Shown here: piece by piece, positions 11,929-23,982 of the stretch
Position numbering within the stretch: position 1 is the stretch's first letter
Layout of the letters: the number at the start of each line of letters is the position of its first letter
Assembly (NCBI GenBank): GCA_014529385.2
Contig: CM043969.1
Coordinates: forward strand, 16,876,446 to 16,940,445
Length of the DNA: 64,000 bases
DNA from: Adiantum capillus-veneris
Lineage: Eukaryota > Streptophyta > Polypodiopsida > Polypodiales > Pteridaceae
Direction: 5' to 3'
Translations under genes and position numbers: made by a program
Notes under the pieces: generated by a model
The model's database searches: none
Told to the model about the DNA's origin: nothing
Seen by the model: only the letters and a program-made list of their open reading frames with translations

Positions 11929-13426
11929 AAACAGGTTTGAGTAAATTGGCATCAGATTTCAATTTCAAGAAGGGAATTTCTCAAATTGACAACCTCGAAA
12001 TTGCAATTTATCAATTTGCAATACAAAGATTTAAGGATTCGTGGAAATTCAAAGCTTAATCGGTGGAATTTTCAAAACAAATTTTGCTTGGTCTTTAATC
12101 GGCGGCGCATCAGCAACTAATTGGCAAGCGGATTTCAGTTTCGGCTTCATGATGTTTCGATACGGTAGGAAAAGTCTCAATTCTCAAATTTAATGCCTAA
12201 TTAGTGCGGATTGGGAAGGCGAGTAAGAGAGGAAAGAAAGAAGGAGTTAATTGCCTAATTTAATTGACGACGAAGCGATATGATCGACACTGCTACGGCT
12301 CCACTCGGGAAAGATTGAAGCTTTGAAGGATTTTGAGGAATTGTGAAGCCACGACAGAATTACAAGCTTTCGAAAAATTCAAGGGGGGACTTCAAATTCT
12401 GCACTCGGCCCGATCCTCCTTGAGTTAAAAGCTCGAGTTTGCAAACTACGAGAACAACTCCTTGGTCCAATTTTTCCTTCTATTGACCACCATAAAAAAA
12501 GGCTGCAAATTGTTACCAACAGGATCTCCCCTGCTTGTCGATTAAACTCTCCCACTGGCTCGGCAGTCGAAACACCTTCTGCTGCAGCCTGCTAAGAGGC
12601 TAAAAGTACAGGGCAACATCTTCTTTGCAAAGCCTGCACGCTGTCATGCAAGTGCCTTCACACTTTTTTTGACAAAAGGTGAGGCCTTAAATTAAAAGGT
12701 GAATCTTTCTTTGACAAAAGGTGAGGCCTTACATTAGAAGGTGAATGGCGGGCCACCCGTGGAAGTACCTAGTGGTCATAAACTAAAAGAAAAGGCAGGC
12801 ACCCCATTACCTTTAGTCTACAACCCATTAAGCTTTTAAAGAAAACATACATCTAAGCATTCATTCACTCCCCCTTCTCAACTCCTTAATCTCCCGCGGA
12901 CACCATATCATCAGTCTTCGCAACCACCTTCGAAATCTTTCGGCTGACCACCAAACGCTCAAGCCATTGCCTAACCCCAAAGTCGAATCCATTACATAAC
13001 CTTTCATTCAGCTCGAACTACTACGAACCACCCCTTGAACAAGCCATCGTCCATTAATTCAACCACTAAAAAGCTTCACTACCATAGCCAAAGGCTTTAA
13101 ATTGCTGCTTGCCATTGTTTTTGGGACAAGGGAGATCGGGCGCCACGAAATTCAACCGACTTGCAGACGCACCGTCGGATCGCTCATTTCTCTAGAAATT
13201 TCCTAGCGCATCGCCATTCCGGACTGGATGCTACCTTAATTTCTCAGCTAAGTACATTTCATTTTTGTTATTTATTTTATTCTCTTTTATTTATTCCACA
13301 TATTGCATCTGTGAATATCACCAAATAGCCTTTTTAAGCATTACCATTTAAATATTTATTAATATTTATTTATTTATTTATTTTATTTTATTTTAAAGAA
13401 ATTTTTTTAATAAAAACCACGCAATC
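11929..13426 (+). other. Gyp-B1 leader
   Basis: About 1.5 kb of untranslated leader between primer site and gag with no long ORF. A short direct repeat (TTTGACAAAAGGTGAGGCC, about 12,668 and 12,711) and an AT-rich end just before the gag ATG (13,340-13,420) are visible. Confidence 0.6.
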
Positions 13427-14327
13427 ATGGCACACCTTCCTCAGGCACCCACGATTGCGGAACAACTTCAAAATCTGCAACAGTCCCTCACATATGAACG
13501 CATGCGAAGGCAAGAACTTGAAGATAAATTATTGCATTCTGCACGCACCGAATCTGCACCGGCACCCAAGAAAAACAAAATTAGCAGAAAAGCCTTTACT
13601 TTAAAGGGGTTTTGATGGCACTAAAGATGCTAGCACGGTTCTAGCATGGGTTAGTCAACTAGATGACTATTTTCATGATGAAGACTTCCCCGAGCATGAA
13701 ATGGTAAAATGTGCATCAAATCATCTCACTAGCAGCGCTGCATTGTGGTGGAACGCCACCAAACAACATGGAAGAAGACCACACACCTGGCATGCATTTA
13801 AAAAAGTGTTTTTACCCCAATTTTTGCCCACACAGTACAAAGCTAAAGCACGACGTCAATGGGATTTAATTCGACAGGGTCGAAATGAAGATGTACAGGG
13901 TTACACTGACCCTTTTTGGTATTGTTTAATTCAATTGCAAGCTATTGAACATGTTAATCGCAGGAAATTGAAGCGAAAGTACATATCAGGCTTGGCACTA
14001 CAAATTGGTGCTGAGGTAGATATGTTCGAACCAGATTCTCTATCAAAGGCTATTAATTTGGCTCTCAACACAGAAAAGAAGAAAGGTGGACAACCCTCTC
14101 ACACTGATCAACCTGCTAACACTAACCGCAACAAGAGACCTCCTTTCTCTACTAACTTTGACAGAAACAAACACCAAAGCCGTACTTTTTTCAAGAGACG
14201 TAGATTCGACAATTCTCCTACAACTGCTCAACCTCATACAAGCAACAACAACACCAACACCCAGCAATGAGGCAACCAAAATTCTTTCAACCAACGTTCT
14301 CCTCCAGCTTCTAATGGTAACAAAAAG
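13427..14327 (+). pseudogene. Gyp-B1 gag
   Basis: The ATG at 13,427 opens MAHLPQAPTIAEQLQNLQQ, a predicted helical N-terminus. A frameshift near 13,612 moves to the frame with DGTKDASTVLAWVSQLDDYF, the usual start of the plant gypsy capsid domain, and then LTSSAALWWNAT, WHAFKKVFLPQFLP and RQGRNEDVQGYTDPF. The tail is basic (KRPPF...RRRF) and N/T-rich. An in-frame TGA at 14,268-14,270 separates gag from the zinc knuckle and pol, which follow in the same frame. This suggests a single gag-pol ORF broken by one point mutation. Confidence 0.85.
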
Positions 14328-15770
14328 GTGAAATGTTTTAAATGCTTTCAGTATGGTCACTATGCAGATAAGTGCCCAACTGGTCATGCTAAGGGCAACG
14401 GTCAATCCAATGGCCATTCCAATGGAGTCAACAGAAATTCAAGTCAAAAACCCTTCAACAACAACCGCCCCAATGGAGCTACTCTTAACCTCATCGAAGA
14501 TGCTACTCCCGACAACAATGAAGTGGAAGCTAATTACGGTGAGGGATATGATCCTGATTATGATAACGATGACAACCCATCCTCAGGTACTCTTATATCT
14601 CCTCACACTTTGTTTAAAGTGCAAGGCACTGTTAAGGGTGAAAGTGTCACCATTCTGTTAGATGATGGTAGTAGCCATGATTTCATTCCCACACAATTGG
14701 CACAACAACTATCTCTCTCTGAAATCTCATCACCTCACAAGGTCAAAACTGTTTTTAATAATCAACATTTTAATTGCAAAACCCAAGTCACTGTTGAAGT
14801 TTGCATTGGTGAATTCACACAAGCACGTACATTTTTGGTAGCACCATTGCATGGTCTTGATATGATTTTGGGAATGCCATTTCGTCATGAATTTGACCCA
14901 TTAATTAATTATAAAACACGTACAATGTCTCTCACTCATAATAATAAAAATTTCTCCATCCAAGCAACACTGACACATCAACAATTTTCACTCCTCTCTC
15001 ACACTCAAGCAAAAAGAGCAATTCAAAAACAGGGGAAAACATATCTAGTATTGGTAAATCAAATTTTTGCTAAAACTGAAACTTCACGTAACTCCACACA
15101 CGACGAATTTCTCTCACAGTTTAAAGATTGTTTCATGCATGATCTGCCACCTGGAATTCCACCATCACGCCCAAAAGACCACAAAATTGACATTATACCA
15201 GGTAGTGAACCTCTTTGTAGAGCAACTTATCGTGTAAATCCAACCGCACAGAGGGAGATTCAAACTCAAATTACTGATTTACTTGACCGAGGCCTAATCC
15301 GACCTAGTAGTTCACTATACGGAGCTCCAGTACTTCTTGTCAAGAAGAAAAATGGAACATTTCGTATGTGTATCGACTACAGGGCTTTAAACAAGATCAC
15401 CATTAAGAATAGGTTTCCTATTCCTAGAGTGGATGATCTATTAGACAAACTGAAAGGGGCAAACATCTTTTGCAAAATAGACCTCAAATCAGGGTACCAT
15501 CAAGTTAAAATGTTTGAACATGATGTCTACAAAACTGCTTTTAGAACACAAACTGGACACTATGAATTCCTTGTCATGCCATTTGGTTTGACAAATGCAC
15601 CAGCCACCTTCACACGCATGATGAATAGAATTTTCATTGACCATCAAGATTTTGTGATTGTATTTTTTGATGACATTTTGGTATTCAGTAAATCTGAAGA
15701 AGAGCATAAACAACATTTAACATGTGTATTTGATCTGCTCGCACAAAAAGAGTTCATTTTTCCAATCTGA
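14328..15770 (+). pseudogene. Gyp-B1 zinc knuckle, protease and reverse transcriptase
   Basis: 480 codons stay open. A CCHC knuckle comes first ([14 protein letters not shown], spacing C-x2-C-x4-H-x4-C). The protease motif reads [11 protein letters not shown], so the usual D-S/T-G is D-D-G here, with MILGMPF as the second motif. RT follows with [39 protein letters not shown] and active site VFFDDIL (a FFDD variant of YxDD). The frame is lost near 15,765 at the RT thumb. The unusual DDG and the truncation suggest a non-functional copy. Confidence 0.9.
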
Positions 15771-17383
15771 AATTGAATATTTGGGACATATCGTATCGGG
15801 TAAAGGAATACATGTCGATCCAAAGAAAATTGAAGCCATTCAGTCATGGACTAGACCCAAAAATTTGCATGAGCTACGTTCTTTTATCGGTCTTTGTAGA
15901 TATTATAGGAAATTTGTTTCGTAATTTTGCTTACAAATCACATTATTTGACTCTCCTGTTGAAGAAAAACACACCTTATGAATGGACTGATTTACAAGAA
16001 AGCTTATTTAATGCACTTAAACATGCTTTGACTAATGCACCTGTATTGCAATTGCATGATTTTGAAAGACCATTCTTTGTGGTAGTCACTGATGCTAGTG
16101 GAAAAGGTATCTGTTCAGTCCTTATGCAAGATAACCATCCAATTGCTTTTGAAAGTCGTAAATTCAAACCAGCTGAAACAAAGTTCAGTACTTATGATAA
16201 AGAGTTGACTTCCATGGTACATGCATTGAAAATTTTGGAAATGCTAGGTAAGGGGTACTGACTTGATCATTAAAACTGGTCAAAAAAGTATCAAATATTT
16301 ACTTTCTCAGCCCTTAATAGATGATAGACATATTAAGTCGGCCGCTTTTATTCAAAGTTTTCAGCCCAACATTCAATACCAACCTGGTAAAGAAAACGTT
16401 GTAGCTGATGCTTTGAGTAGAAGACCCTCCCTTAATAATTTATCAACCATTACGAGAACTTCATTTGACACCATGCCTAACACTTATGCACATGATGATG
16501 ACTTCAAAATGACATGGTTGCATATGCTTGATAATTCTGTGCACACATTCCTCGAATACACTATTCAAGAAAACTTCCTTTATTTCAAACAAAAATTGTG
16601 TGTAACTAAACCTTTCCGTACATTAATTATTGAAGAATTGCACAAACCACCTTATGCTGTACATAGAGGATTTGCTGCAAGTTTTCAAAATTTATGTCAA
16701 AATTTCTATTGGCCTACTATGAGAATGGATGTTAAACAGTATGTTTCAACTTGTTTGATTTGCCAAAAAATCAAAGTAGCCTACAGGTAAGAAATTGGGA
16801 CTTTTACACCCTCTCCCCATTCCTGAAAGGCCTTGGGAACACATTTCAATGGATTTTGTACTGGTTTCCCACTCACAATGCACAAACAGAACATGATTTG
16901 GACTATTATTGACCGTTTTTCTAAACAAGCATATTTCATTCCTTGTAAGAAAACACTCACAGCACATCAAGCTGCACTTTTGTTTCTTAAGATTGTTTTT
17001 CCACATCATGGTTTGTCTAAAGTGATTATTTCCGATCGAGATTCAAAATTTTGTAGTGCTTTTTGGACTACTGTGTTTGAAAATATTGGCACTACACTTG
17101 ACTTCACTTCTGCATTTCATCCTGAATCTAATGGTCAAACCGAAGTCACCAACTGCACTATTATTGACTTGTTAAAGGCTTATGTTTCTTCTCAACCTAA
17201 GAAATGGGATGATTACCTACATATTCTACAATTTTCATACAACAACACCACTCACACTGCCACGTGTAAATCTCCGTTTGAAATTGTATATGGTCACTCT
17301 CTTCCTACTCCTGCTTCACGTCTTTCTAATGTGGTGCCTGCCACCACTGATAATTTCACTACTGACTTTCATGATATTTATGC
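15771..17383 (+). pseudogene. Gyp-B1 RT thumb, RNase H and truncated integrase
   Basis: Shifted frames carry the RT end (EIEYLGHIVSGKGIHVDPKK, FIGLCRYYRKFV) and RNase H with VTDASGKGICSVLMQ and STYDKELTSMVHAL. After a break at 16,261 the frame reads KYLLSQPLIDDRHIKSAAF and VVADALSRR. Integrase has an H-H-C-C module (HKPPYAVHRGF...CLICQK), then TIIDRFSKQAYFIP, ISDRDSKFCSAFW and SNGQTEVTN, covering D, D and E. It ends after SNVVPATTDNF without the C-terminal domain. Confidence 0.88.
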
Positions 17384-18160
17384 AGTTTTTTTCCAAAGTC
17401 TACTATGGCCAAAGTGTGTTGATATTCAATCCCACAAGAATTGACTATCACTTTTTCAAGCAGCCCTAATGGTCTTTCAATGTGTCCGTCAGCCAATTGC
17501 AATTTCATTTGAGTTTTCTAATGGCTGGTTGTCCCCAGGATTCCCATATTGTTTTTGTGGCTATGGCTATGCCTGCTCAACTATCCAGTATTGCCATGGT
17601 TTCAATGTCATTATATTTCAGTGGAAGGGTTGTGTTTCCTTCTTCCCCTTCGTAATATTCTCTAACTTGTTTCATTGGAACATATCGAATCTCTTCGTTG
17701 TCCATTTCGTTTTTCAATTTTTCCAAGTTTTTTGAGGTTAGCCCTATTATCCTCACCTTCTCTAAAGTTTTCTGTAGATCATTCCATAAATATGGTGAGT
17801 ATTAACAGTTCTCCCAAGGTAAGAGTGCATTGGATGGGTGTAGACATGATTGAATGAATATTGTCTACTTCTAGGGTCTGTTCCGCTCGTTTTACTTGAG
17901 TGGTCTTACACAGTATGGATTCATCTTCGTTATCTCACAAGTAAGAGGGTAGTGATTTCAAGGTCAATGGTTTTGACATTCCTGAAGCTTCAGATCCGCA
18001 ATCCTCGTACAAGGATTGTACTCCAATGTTCATATCAGGAGGTACGTTGTCCAACCAAACTTCCTCTATAGGAGCTGACTTTAGAGTTAGGCTCCCATCA
18101 TTGATCTCTTGAACTCTTTCCCATAAGTGTTCTCGCCAATCTTCCTCTACGAATGGAATT
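17384..18160 (-). pseudogene. Gyp-A protease, interrupted by Gyp-B1
   Basis: Minus-strand frames give ILDS*AGIAIATKTIWESWG around 17,590, then after a frameshift LQLADGHIERPLGLLEKVIV and TLAIVDFGKK at the junction. The ADG...RPLG pattern is typical of gypsy proteases. The catalytic triplet is D-S-stop: the glycine codon reads TGA (plus strand 17,577-17,579). The rest of the domain was replaced by Gyp-B1. The stretch toward 18,160 is the gag-protease linker, with several stops. Confidence 0.75.
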
Positions 18161-21103
18161 TCAATCTAAGGCATCTTCGTTGTCTGGCACTATAAGTTCT
18201 GGTTCTTTTGTTTCAAGGTGGGGTTCTACCACCACTTTGGATTTCTCTTTAGTGTCTCTTACCACAAGCTCCTCAGGTTTTGCCATACTTTTGAGCTTGG
18301 GTTTTTGTTTTTCCAGCATTTCTTGCGTGATTCTTACCAAATTTTGATAAGCTTCAAGCCTTAGCTGCTTCCATGTCTGGAGAAGGATAGTTTTTTCATT
18401 CGTTTTCCATGTTTTGGCATGCTTTAAGTCCTGCTTGATAAGCTTCCAAGGCTGCATTAATAGGCTCAAAAATTTCATCACCAAAATTGATCCTCCAGAT
18501 TTCACGGTTGTTTCTTTGATTTCGCTTCCAGGTTCTTTCACCTTTTCCTGGAATAGATTTTTTGCTTTCTCCTCGATTTCAGCTCGTTGTTTCTATTTTC
18601 TCAATTCATACCTTTTGCTTCTGTTTCTTTTGGTCTTTTGAGAGGCAGCTTTTGTGTTCTCGGAATCATCAGAGGAGTTATGTTTCTTTTTCTTAGCCTG
18701 AGCTCTAGTGATTACCTTGATTGGAACAATCGGTTCACTCTCAGATGAGCTACTAGGTATCACTTGGACTACATTTAATACTGTTTTTCCCTTGTTTAAA
18801 GGATTTTTAGGACAATCTTCTGGGAAGTGTCCTCCCTTTTTGCAACATTGTATGCAATAAGCTTCAATTGGCTTGAGGTTCTTGTCAGGCTCTAGGCATT
18901 CATTTTTCCAATGATCAACTGCACCACAGTTATGACATTTTCCTGTTCTTGGCTTAATCATGGGTCTTACCATGGGAGGTCTGACACATTGATTAGCTAC
19001 ATAATACATTGGTACGAGCTCTAGTGGAGCATAAGTTACAGGTTCTTCCATTGGTGGTGGATGTGAATTATACCAATCTCCCTCTACCATTACTGTAGAT
19101 GGACTAGGCTGAGGATAGGGTGTAACAGGCACAAGTGCTTGTTCCTCTATGACTCCCTCTGGATGCATGTACTTTACAGGCATTGCATTATGTCCTCGAT
19201 ACAAAGGTTTGTTGACCCAGCACGGATTGAGGTCTTTTCATACCCATCGATGGTCTTTGACCTTGGGCCATATTAAGTTGATATCTGTACATGGGTTGTC
19301 CTTGTGGCCTCATAGGTACGTACTGAACATTCTCATCATACTTTGGTCGGAAGTAGCACTCGTTGGTCTCATGGTTGGTCCATTTACCCTCAATTTCACA
19401 CCATTTCTACGGTCTAATTGGTTGTCTCTGTTGAGGTATTCTTTGTCCTGGTCCCCTCATAGGTGTTTTTTGCATGTTGTTCATCATGTCGTTCATCCTT
19501 TTGAGCATATCTTCTATGGCTAAAATCGGTGCTACAATAGCCGTTCCTACTTATGCTGTTTTAGTGGACGTTGTTTTCTCACTTTGGTTATCCTTAGGGA
19601 TATCTTCTTCGTTGAAAATATCACAATTGTCTCCTTAGTCAATAGCATCTGACACACACTCTTCTAGGGTTGTATGCTTCTTGCTATAGAGTATAGCATG
19701 AAGTTCTTTGTTTAGCAGTCCCTCAAGAAAGATACGAGCTGTTCTTCTGCAGGTATCTCTAGCCCTGGGCATCTGGCAATGTATTGTTTCATTCGAGTCG
19801 CACAATCCCTAACAGACTCACCATGTTTCTGTTTAAAGCTATAGATTTGAGCTACCGTATTATGTTTGATCCCCATTTTAGAAGAAGCAGCTACAAATCC
19901 TTGAGCTAATGTGTTTAAGTCCATGATTGACCTTGGTTGAATGTTTTGGAACCATGTCAATGCTTTTCCTTCTAATGTCATTCCAAACCCCTTGAATTTA
20001 GTATGAAAATTGAATATACGCTCTGCTCTTAGCACTTGCTTAAAGCTTGCTAAGTGGTCGTATGGATCCCCTAATCCACTGTATTTTTTGACCCATTTCT
20101 GAAAATCAGCTGGTCTAACGCGTTTGTTTGGTTCAACTCCCGGTCTCCTGGCAGTTGGTCCTGCTCTGAGTCCTTCAAACCAGTCTGTCGAAAATAGTGA
20201 CTCATGTAGCCCTGGACTGGCCGTAGTGTCACCCGGTTTTCTACGTGATGAGGTGGTTTTTGGTTTCTTAACATTACTCTCAGAAGATCTCTCACGGCGT
20301 TCATCTCTTGGAATTAATTTTGGTCCTTGTCCCAATATCCAATCCCTTATAGAATACCCTTGATATTTGGTTTCTTCTACCTCCTCAGGAGTCATCATAA
20401 CAAAGTTGTTGTTGTTATAAAAATCCCTAAACAGGTATGTTGGTAGGTCAGATGATCCCTTATCCTTTATTTTCAAGATATAGATGATCTTCATGGCCGT
20501 CAGTTGCCCTGATTTGGCATGCAAAGTCCACAAAAGATCTTTTACATTTCTATCCTCCCAACAATAGACTCCGATCCTAGGATTATATGTACTAAGACTT
20601 TCAAAGGCTTCAAATCTACTTGATCGTATCCCTCGAATTCTAAAGTTGGTGTCCTTCTTTTGCTGACAAATCTAGGATTCTGGTGTTTACTTCTAACCTC
20701 CATTTGTCTATCACGTCAGGGTTTTCAACTTGTAAATATTGAGTTTCGTTTATGTCCATGTACATTTTTCCTTGTTTGTTTGCCCTGATCTCTTCTTCAA
20801 ACTCAATACCATAGTCATCAATGCGAATAGCATACTCTTTGTTGGGATCCAAGTAAATCTGAGCTCCATGGCGATTAGTCTTATAAAAAGAAAGTATATG
20901 CTTATAGCGCATTGTCGTTCCGGTTTCCGAGTGAGTTGAATAGGAAGACATTTCAAATGTTGAATCTGAAAAGTGTCTGAGACTTCTTCAAGAATAGTGT
21001 GCAAGGAATTGCCTTGATCCACGCTTTCTTCGGTGGATACTCTACTGGAGATTTCTCTGAGTATGCCATGATTTCCTAGTACACGACCAGATCTAAGGTT
21101 CAT
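18161..21103 (-). pseudogene. Gyp-A gag
   Basis: The start is taken at 21,103 because MNLRSGR is a common gag opening and the long leader ends there. A frameshift near 20,960 leads to MSSYSTHSETG and an N-terminal domain (to 20,640). The capsid-like domain is open from 20,533 to 19,712 (DFQKWVKKYSGLGDPYDHLASFKQVLRAE, LEGKALTWFQNIQP, FKQKHGESVRDCATRMKQ). Two zinc knuckles follow at about 18,940-18,820: CHNCGAVDHWKNEC (C-x2-C-x4-H-x4-C) and CIQCCKKGGHFPEDC (C-x2-C-x5-H-x4-C). The tail is basic with acidic patches. Gag would form the particle and bind RNA. It is split by several frameshifts. Confidence 0.85.
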
Positions 21104-23092
21104 AAAGACTTTTGAAGCCCTGGATAGAGTACTTACCTTTGGATTGACTTGTTGTCAATTTCTACTTGATTTGATTGCAACTTTCTTTCAAGCTACCTAT
21201 TCCTTTTCTGCAACCTGATTCCTGTATAAATTTGATAAAGTTAGCTATTCTTTCACAAAGACTGTATAAGTTTTTATAACTATTGTGATTGTTCTGTGTG
21301 TATCACTTCAAATCAAGCTATGGGAGTCAACAAATAACTTTCAGATTCGACTTTGGCAAAAAATCAAAGGATTAATCTGCAACTTGGAAACTGAGTGAAC
21401 ATGTACCAATTTGGATCCAATTGAACCCAGAATTGCCTGGTGGCTTTGTATTATGCTGGCCTAACACTGTACAAGTTCAAAAGTAAAAAATGATGGCTCT
21501 GTGTAGCAATAGTAAATAATCGTGATTATTTACTTTTGCAAGTTTTTTGCACTTTTTGGCTTGGTTTTCCAAGTATACAACCTGTTAAAGTCCCTGGACA
21601 AGTTTCAACAAGTTTGAAAATCTGTTCAAGTTTATCAATTGTTTTGTATCTGAAGACTCTGATTTCAAGAATCTGGCTTAAGTCTCACTTTTGTAATCCA
21701 AATTTCACCAAAATTGATTTGTGGGGTCTACTTGATATGCTTGACCTTGTGGTATACTCAAATTTGCAAATTTGTCAATTTTTGAAGCAGACGTAAATAA
21801 TCGCGATTATTTACTCCAGCTATATTTTTGCAAATTTTTATCCCAGCTTTGACACAGATCTGTTAAGCACTTCAACTTAAGGTCTCTGGATAAGTTTCAA
21901 CAAGTTTCGACAAGTTTTGATCAAATGGTCATCAGTTTTTTGTCCGCAGACTAACTTTACAAATTTGGTCACAATTTCCAATCCAATGATCCAAATCTTG
22001 GTCACAATTTCCAATCCAATGATCCAAATCTTACCAAATTTGGTTTGTGGGTCTTATTACAACATGGTAAAGCTAGTGGTATGCTTACTTGGTCAAAAAA
22101 AAAAGTTAAAAAATGGAGCAGATGTAAATAATCGCGATTATTTACAACTGGCAACTTTTTGCATCTTTTTGGTCACTGGGCATGTACACATGTTTATCAC
22201 ATCCATATAAGCCTATGAATCAAATTTCATCAAGTTTGGACAAATTTTTTCCCAATTTACACTCAAGTCAGTACAAACTTTAGTTTATACCCATTTTTTT
22301 GTCAGTTTGGTGATCCAAATCTTTTGTGCCTTTACAAAAGTTGTTTGTACATATGTAATGAGTCAATGGTATGAACCTTGGTCAAATCTAAGCTGAAAGT
22401 TAATAATGGCGATTATTAGCTTCAGGCTTGAAATGAACCAATTTTTGCACTTTTTTAAAGGAAAAACCTTTTATGCGTTATTTTAAGCTTATAAATCAAG
22501 TCAAACTTAAATTGGCCTAAAATGTCAAGAAAAAGTAAATAATTTGAGTTTTGGCCAACTCTTGAAATTTTTACCTCAAAGTGTCCTTGAGCTTACCCAC
22601 TGGTTCAGACACTTTTAAGCTTACTCTAGAGTCAGATTGAGTGGTTTGGAGTCTTTGCGTGCTATTTCTAGCCGTAGACCTGGAATTCTGCAACTTCCAA
22701 TAACAACTCACACTTGATTCTTTCAGAGAGAGCAATGTTCTGAAATCCACCTCGGATCCTACTTACCCTACTCCTAGGTTCTCATGCAATGGGGTTGTGG
22801 AAAGTGTCCACAAACACTCATTTTCTTGTTTTTTAAGGTTTTCTGAGCATTGATCTTAAGACTTGTCTTGTCTATCAATCATCCTCAAAATCCTAATGTA
22901 TTTCTACAATCCTACAATCCTAAAGGCAATCAGCAAGTACGATTACCTCCAAGCTACCTCTACACAGCAAAAGACGACAATCTTAGGCTATGCAGTTTCT
23001 AAAGGATAGTTTTGAACTCTAGGCGATCCTAGAGGAAGTTGAAGGATAACTTCACAAAACGCTCATGTTTTTTCCTAGTTTAGGTCTCTTCG
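21104..23092 (-). promoter_or_regulatory. Gyp-A leader with palindromic repeat array
   Basis: About 2.0 kb between primer site and gag. It is built of degenerate units roughly 270-330 bp apart, each carrying a 22-bp palindrome: 21,511-21,534, 21,793-21,814, 22,124-22,145 and a diverged 22,399-22,420. The middle two copies are perfect palindromes with core TAATCGCGATTA. Between them recur words such as AAGTTTCAACAAGTTT, CCAATCCAATGATCCAAATC and a GTGGTAT...CTTGGTC stretch. There is no coding signal. The array could act in transcription, dimerisation or packaging, which is inference. Confidence 0.7.
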
Positions 23093-23112
23093 ATCCCCGA
23101 CAGCGGCGCTAA
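23093..23112 (-). other. Gyp-A primer binding site (tRNA-Asp type)
   Basis: The minus strand reads TAGCGCCGCTGTCGGGGAT next to the LTR end. It differs at a few positions from the TGGCGCCGTTGCCGGGGA sequence known for Athila/Tat elements that use tRNA-Asp. Confidence 0.75.
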
Positions 23113-23113
23113 A

Positions 23114-23982
23114 TGTGGGATGCGTGACTAACTTCACTATCCTATCTTATTGCAGTATTAGTGAGAACCACAATTAAATTGTCAATCCATGGGATGAAGC
23201 TGACTCAACTAAGCATAGAGGCTACAAGAGGGTGTCAATCTCTCAGAAAAAAACTAACAACTCGCATCTAACTCAAGGTACACTCAAGTGACTGAAATCA
23301 CTAAAAGCCAATCGCTCATCGACAAACATCTCATCGGCAAACAAATCACATCTGTTGCAACATCAAATGACATCCAAACATAACAAAACTTCTAAGCACA
23401 CATGCTTATGGTCTCAAACCCCACTTTAGGTCAAGTGCCAAAATCGCGATTATTAACTACAGTGGATTTTTGACCTAGTCGTTTTCGACCCCGAATGCAT
23501 CTAAATGCTTAGCAATGATGCCCCAATACCCCGCCTCTGCTTAGTTTTTTACTTTGAAGTGTAAATTTCTAATTATGATGAAATTAGGCCACGAGCGACG
23601 ATGCCAAAAGCTACGAATTACTGTGATGTGCTTACGTCAATGTGTAGAGCTCTTACCTGCGGTTGCAATGCAACAAACATGACTGCAATGTGACAACCGG
23701 AGAGGGAGTAGAAAGTGCAAGAAGGAGAGAAAAGAGCACCGTTAGCTCACACTGTGTATTTCATTATCCAAAACCTAATAATAACTTACAAAAATTGGCT
23801 TTTATACCTTAGCCAAGGTTTTTGGTGGGCAAAACTAATAATCTGGGAGTTCTACCAAAGATGGGTAATGACAGATTGATACAATCTAGAAGCTTGTAGC
23901 CCCGGCTCATCAATTACAAGGTTTATCTGAAAAATAGGAGTTACAATATTCCTGATTTATTAAAATAATAAGTGTTTTTACA
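23114..23982 (-). repeat. Gyp-A 5' LTR with TATA box
   Basis: In minus orientation it begins TGTAAAAACACTTATT and ends CATCCCACA two bases before the primer site, about 869 bp. A TATA box GGTATAAAAGCC lies at 23,808-23,797 on the minus strand, in front of a CT-rich stretch that would be R/U5. A degenerate copy of the leader palindrome (AAATCGCGATTATTAAC) is at 23,441-23,457. Right of it the Gyp-B2 gag frame starts at once. Confidence 0.7.
23797..23808 (-). promoter_or_regulatory. TATA box of the Gyp-A LTR
   Basis: GGTATAAAAGCC on the minus strand, about 700 bp before the LTR end, directing transcription towards gag. Confidence 0.6.

Larger units (their letters stand above)
11234..17383 (+). 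mobile_element. Gyp-B1: Ty3/gypsy retrotransposon inserted in Gyp-A, 3'-truncated
   Basis: A plus-strand element with 5' LTR, Met primer site, leader, gag, protease, RT, RNase H and most of integrase. It stops abruptly inside the integrase region at about 17,383 (...FHDIYAV), where the minus-strand Gyp-A protease frame (VDFGKK) begins. It has no integrase C-terminus, chromodomain or 3' LTR, so a deletion has removed its 3' end. The RT and integrase resemble Gyp-B2 closely, so the two are members of one family or of sister families. Confidence 0.85.
1..23982 (-). mobile_element. Gyp-A: very large Ty3/gypsy LTR retrotransposon, 3' LTR outside window
   Basis: The minus strand carries, in order, an LTR, a tRNA-Asp-type primer site, a long leader, gag, protease, RT/RNase H, integrase, a second retropepsin-like ORF, a second leader and a long extra ORF. 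The order gag-PR-RT-RH-IN defines Ty3/gypsy. The Asp primer site and the gag beginning MNLRSGR resemble the Athila/Tat group, an assignment that needs an RT tree. Without its two inserts (11,234-17,383 and about 801-3,150) the visible part is roughly 15 kb. Frameshifts and stops run through all ORFs, so this copy cannot be autonomous now. It is inferred to have inserted into the gag of Gyp-B2, whose reading frame resumes directly at 23,983. An alternative is that 1-6,668 belongs to a separate related element. Confidence 0.75.

Noticed and set aside
14043-14417. 124-codon ORF on the minus strand
   Set aside because: It lies opposite the Gyp-B1 gag coding frame and has no motif; a shadow of the real frame.
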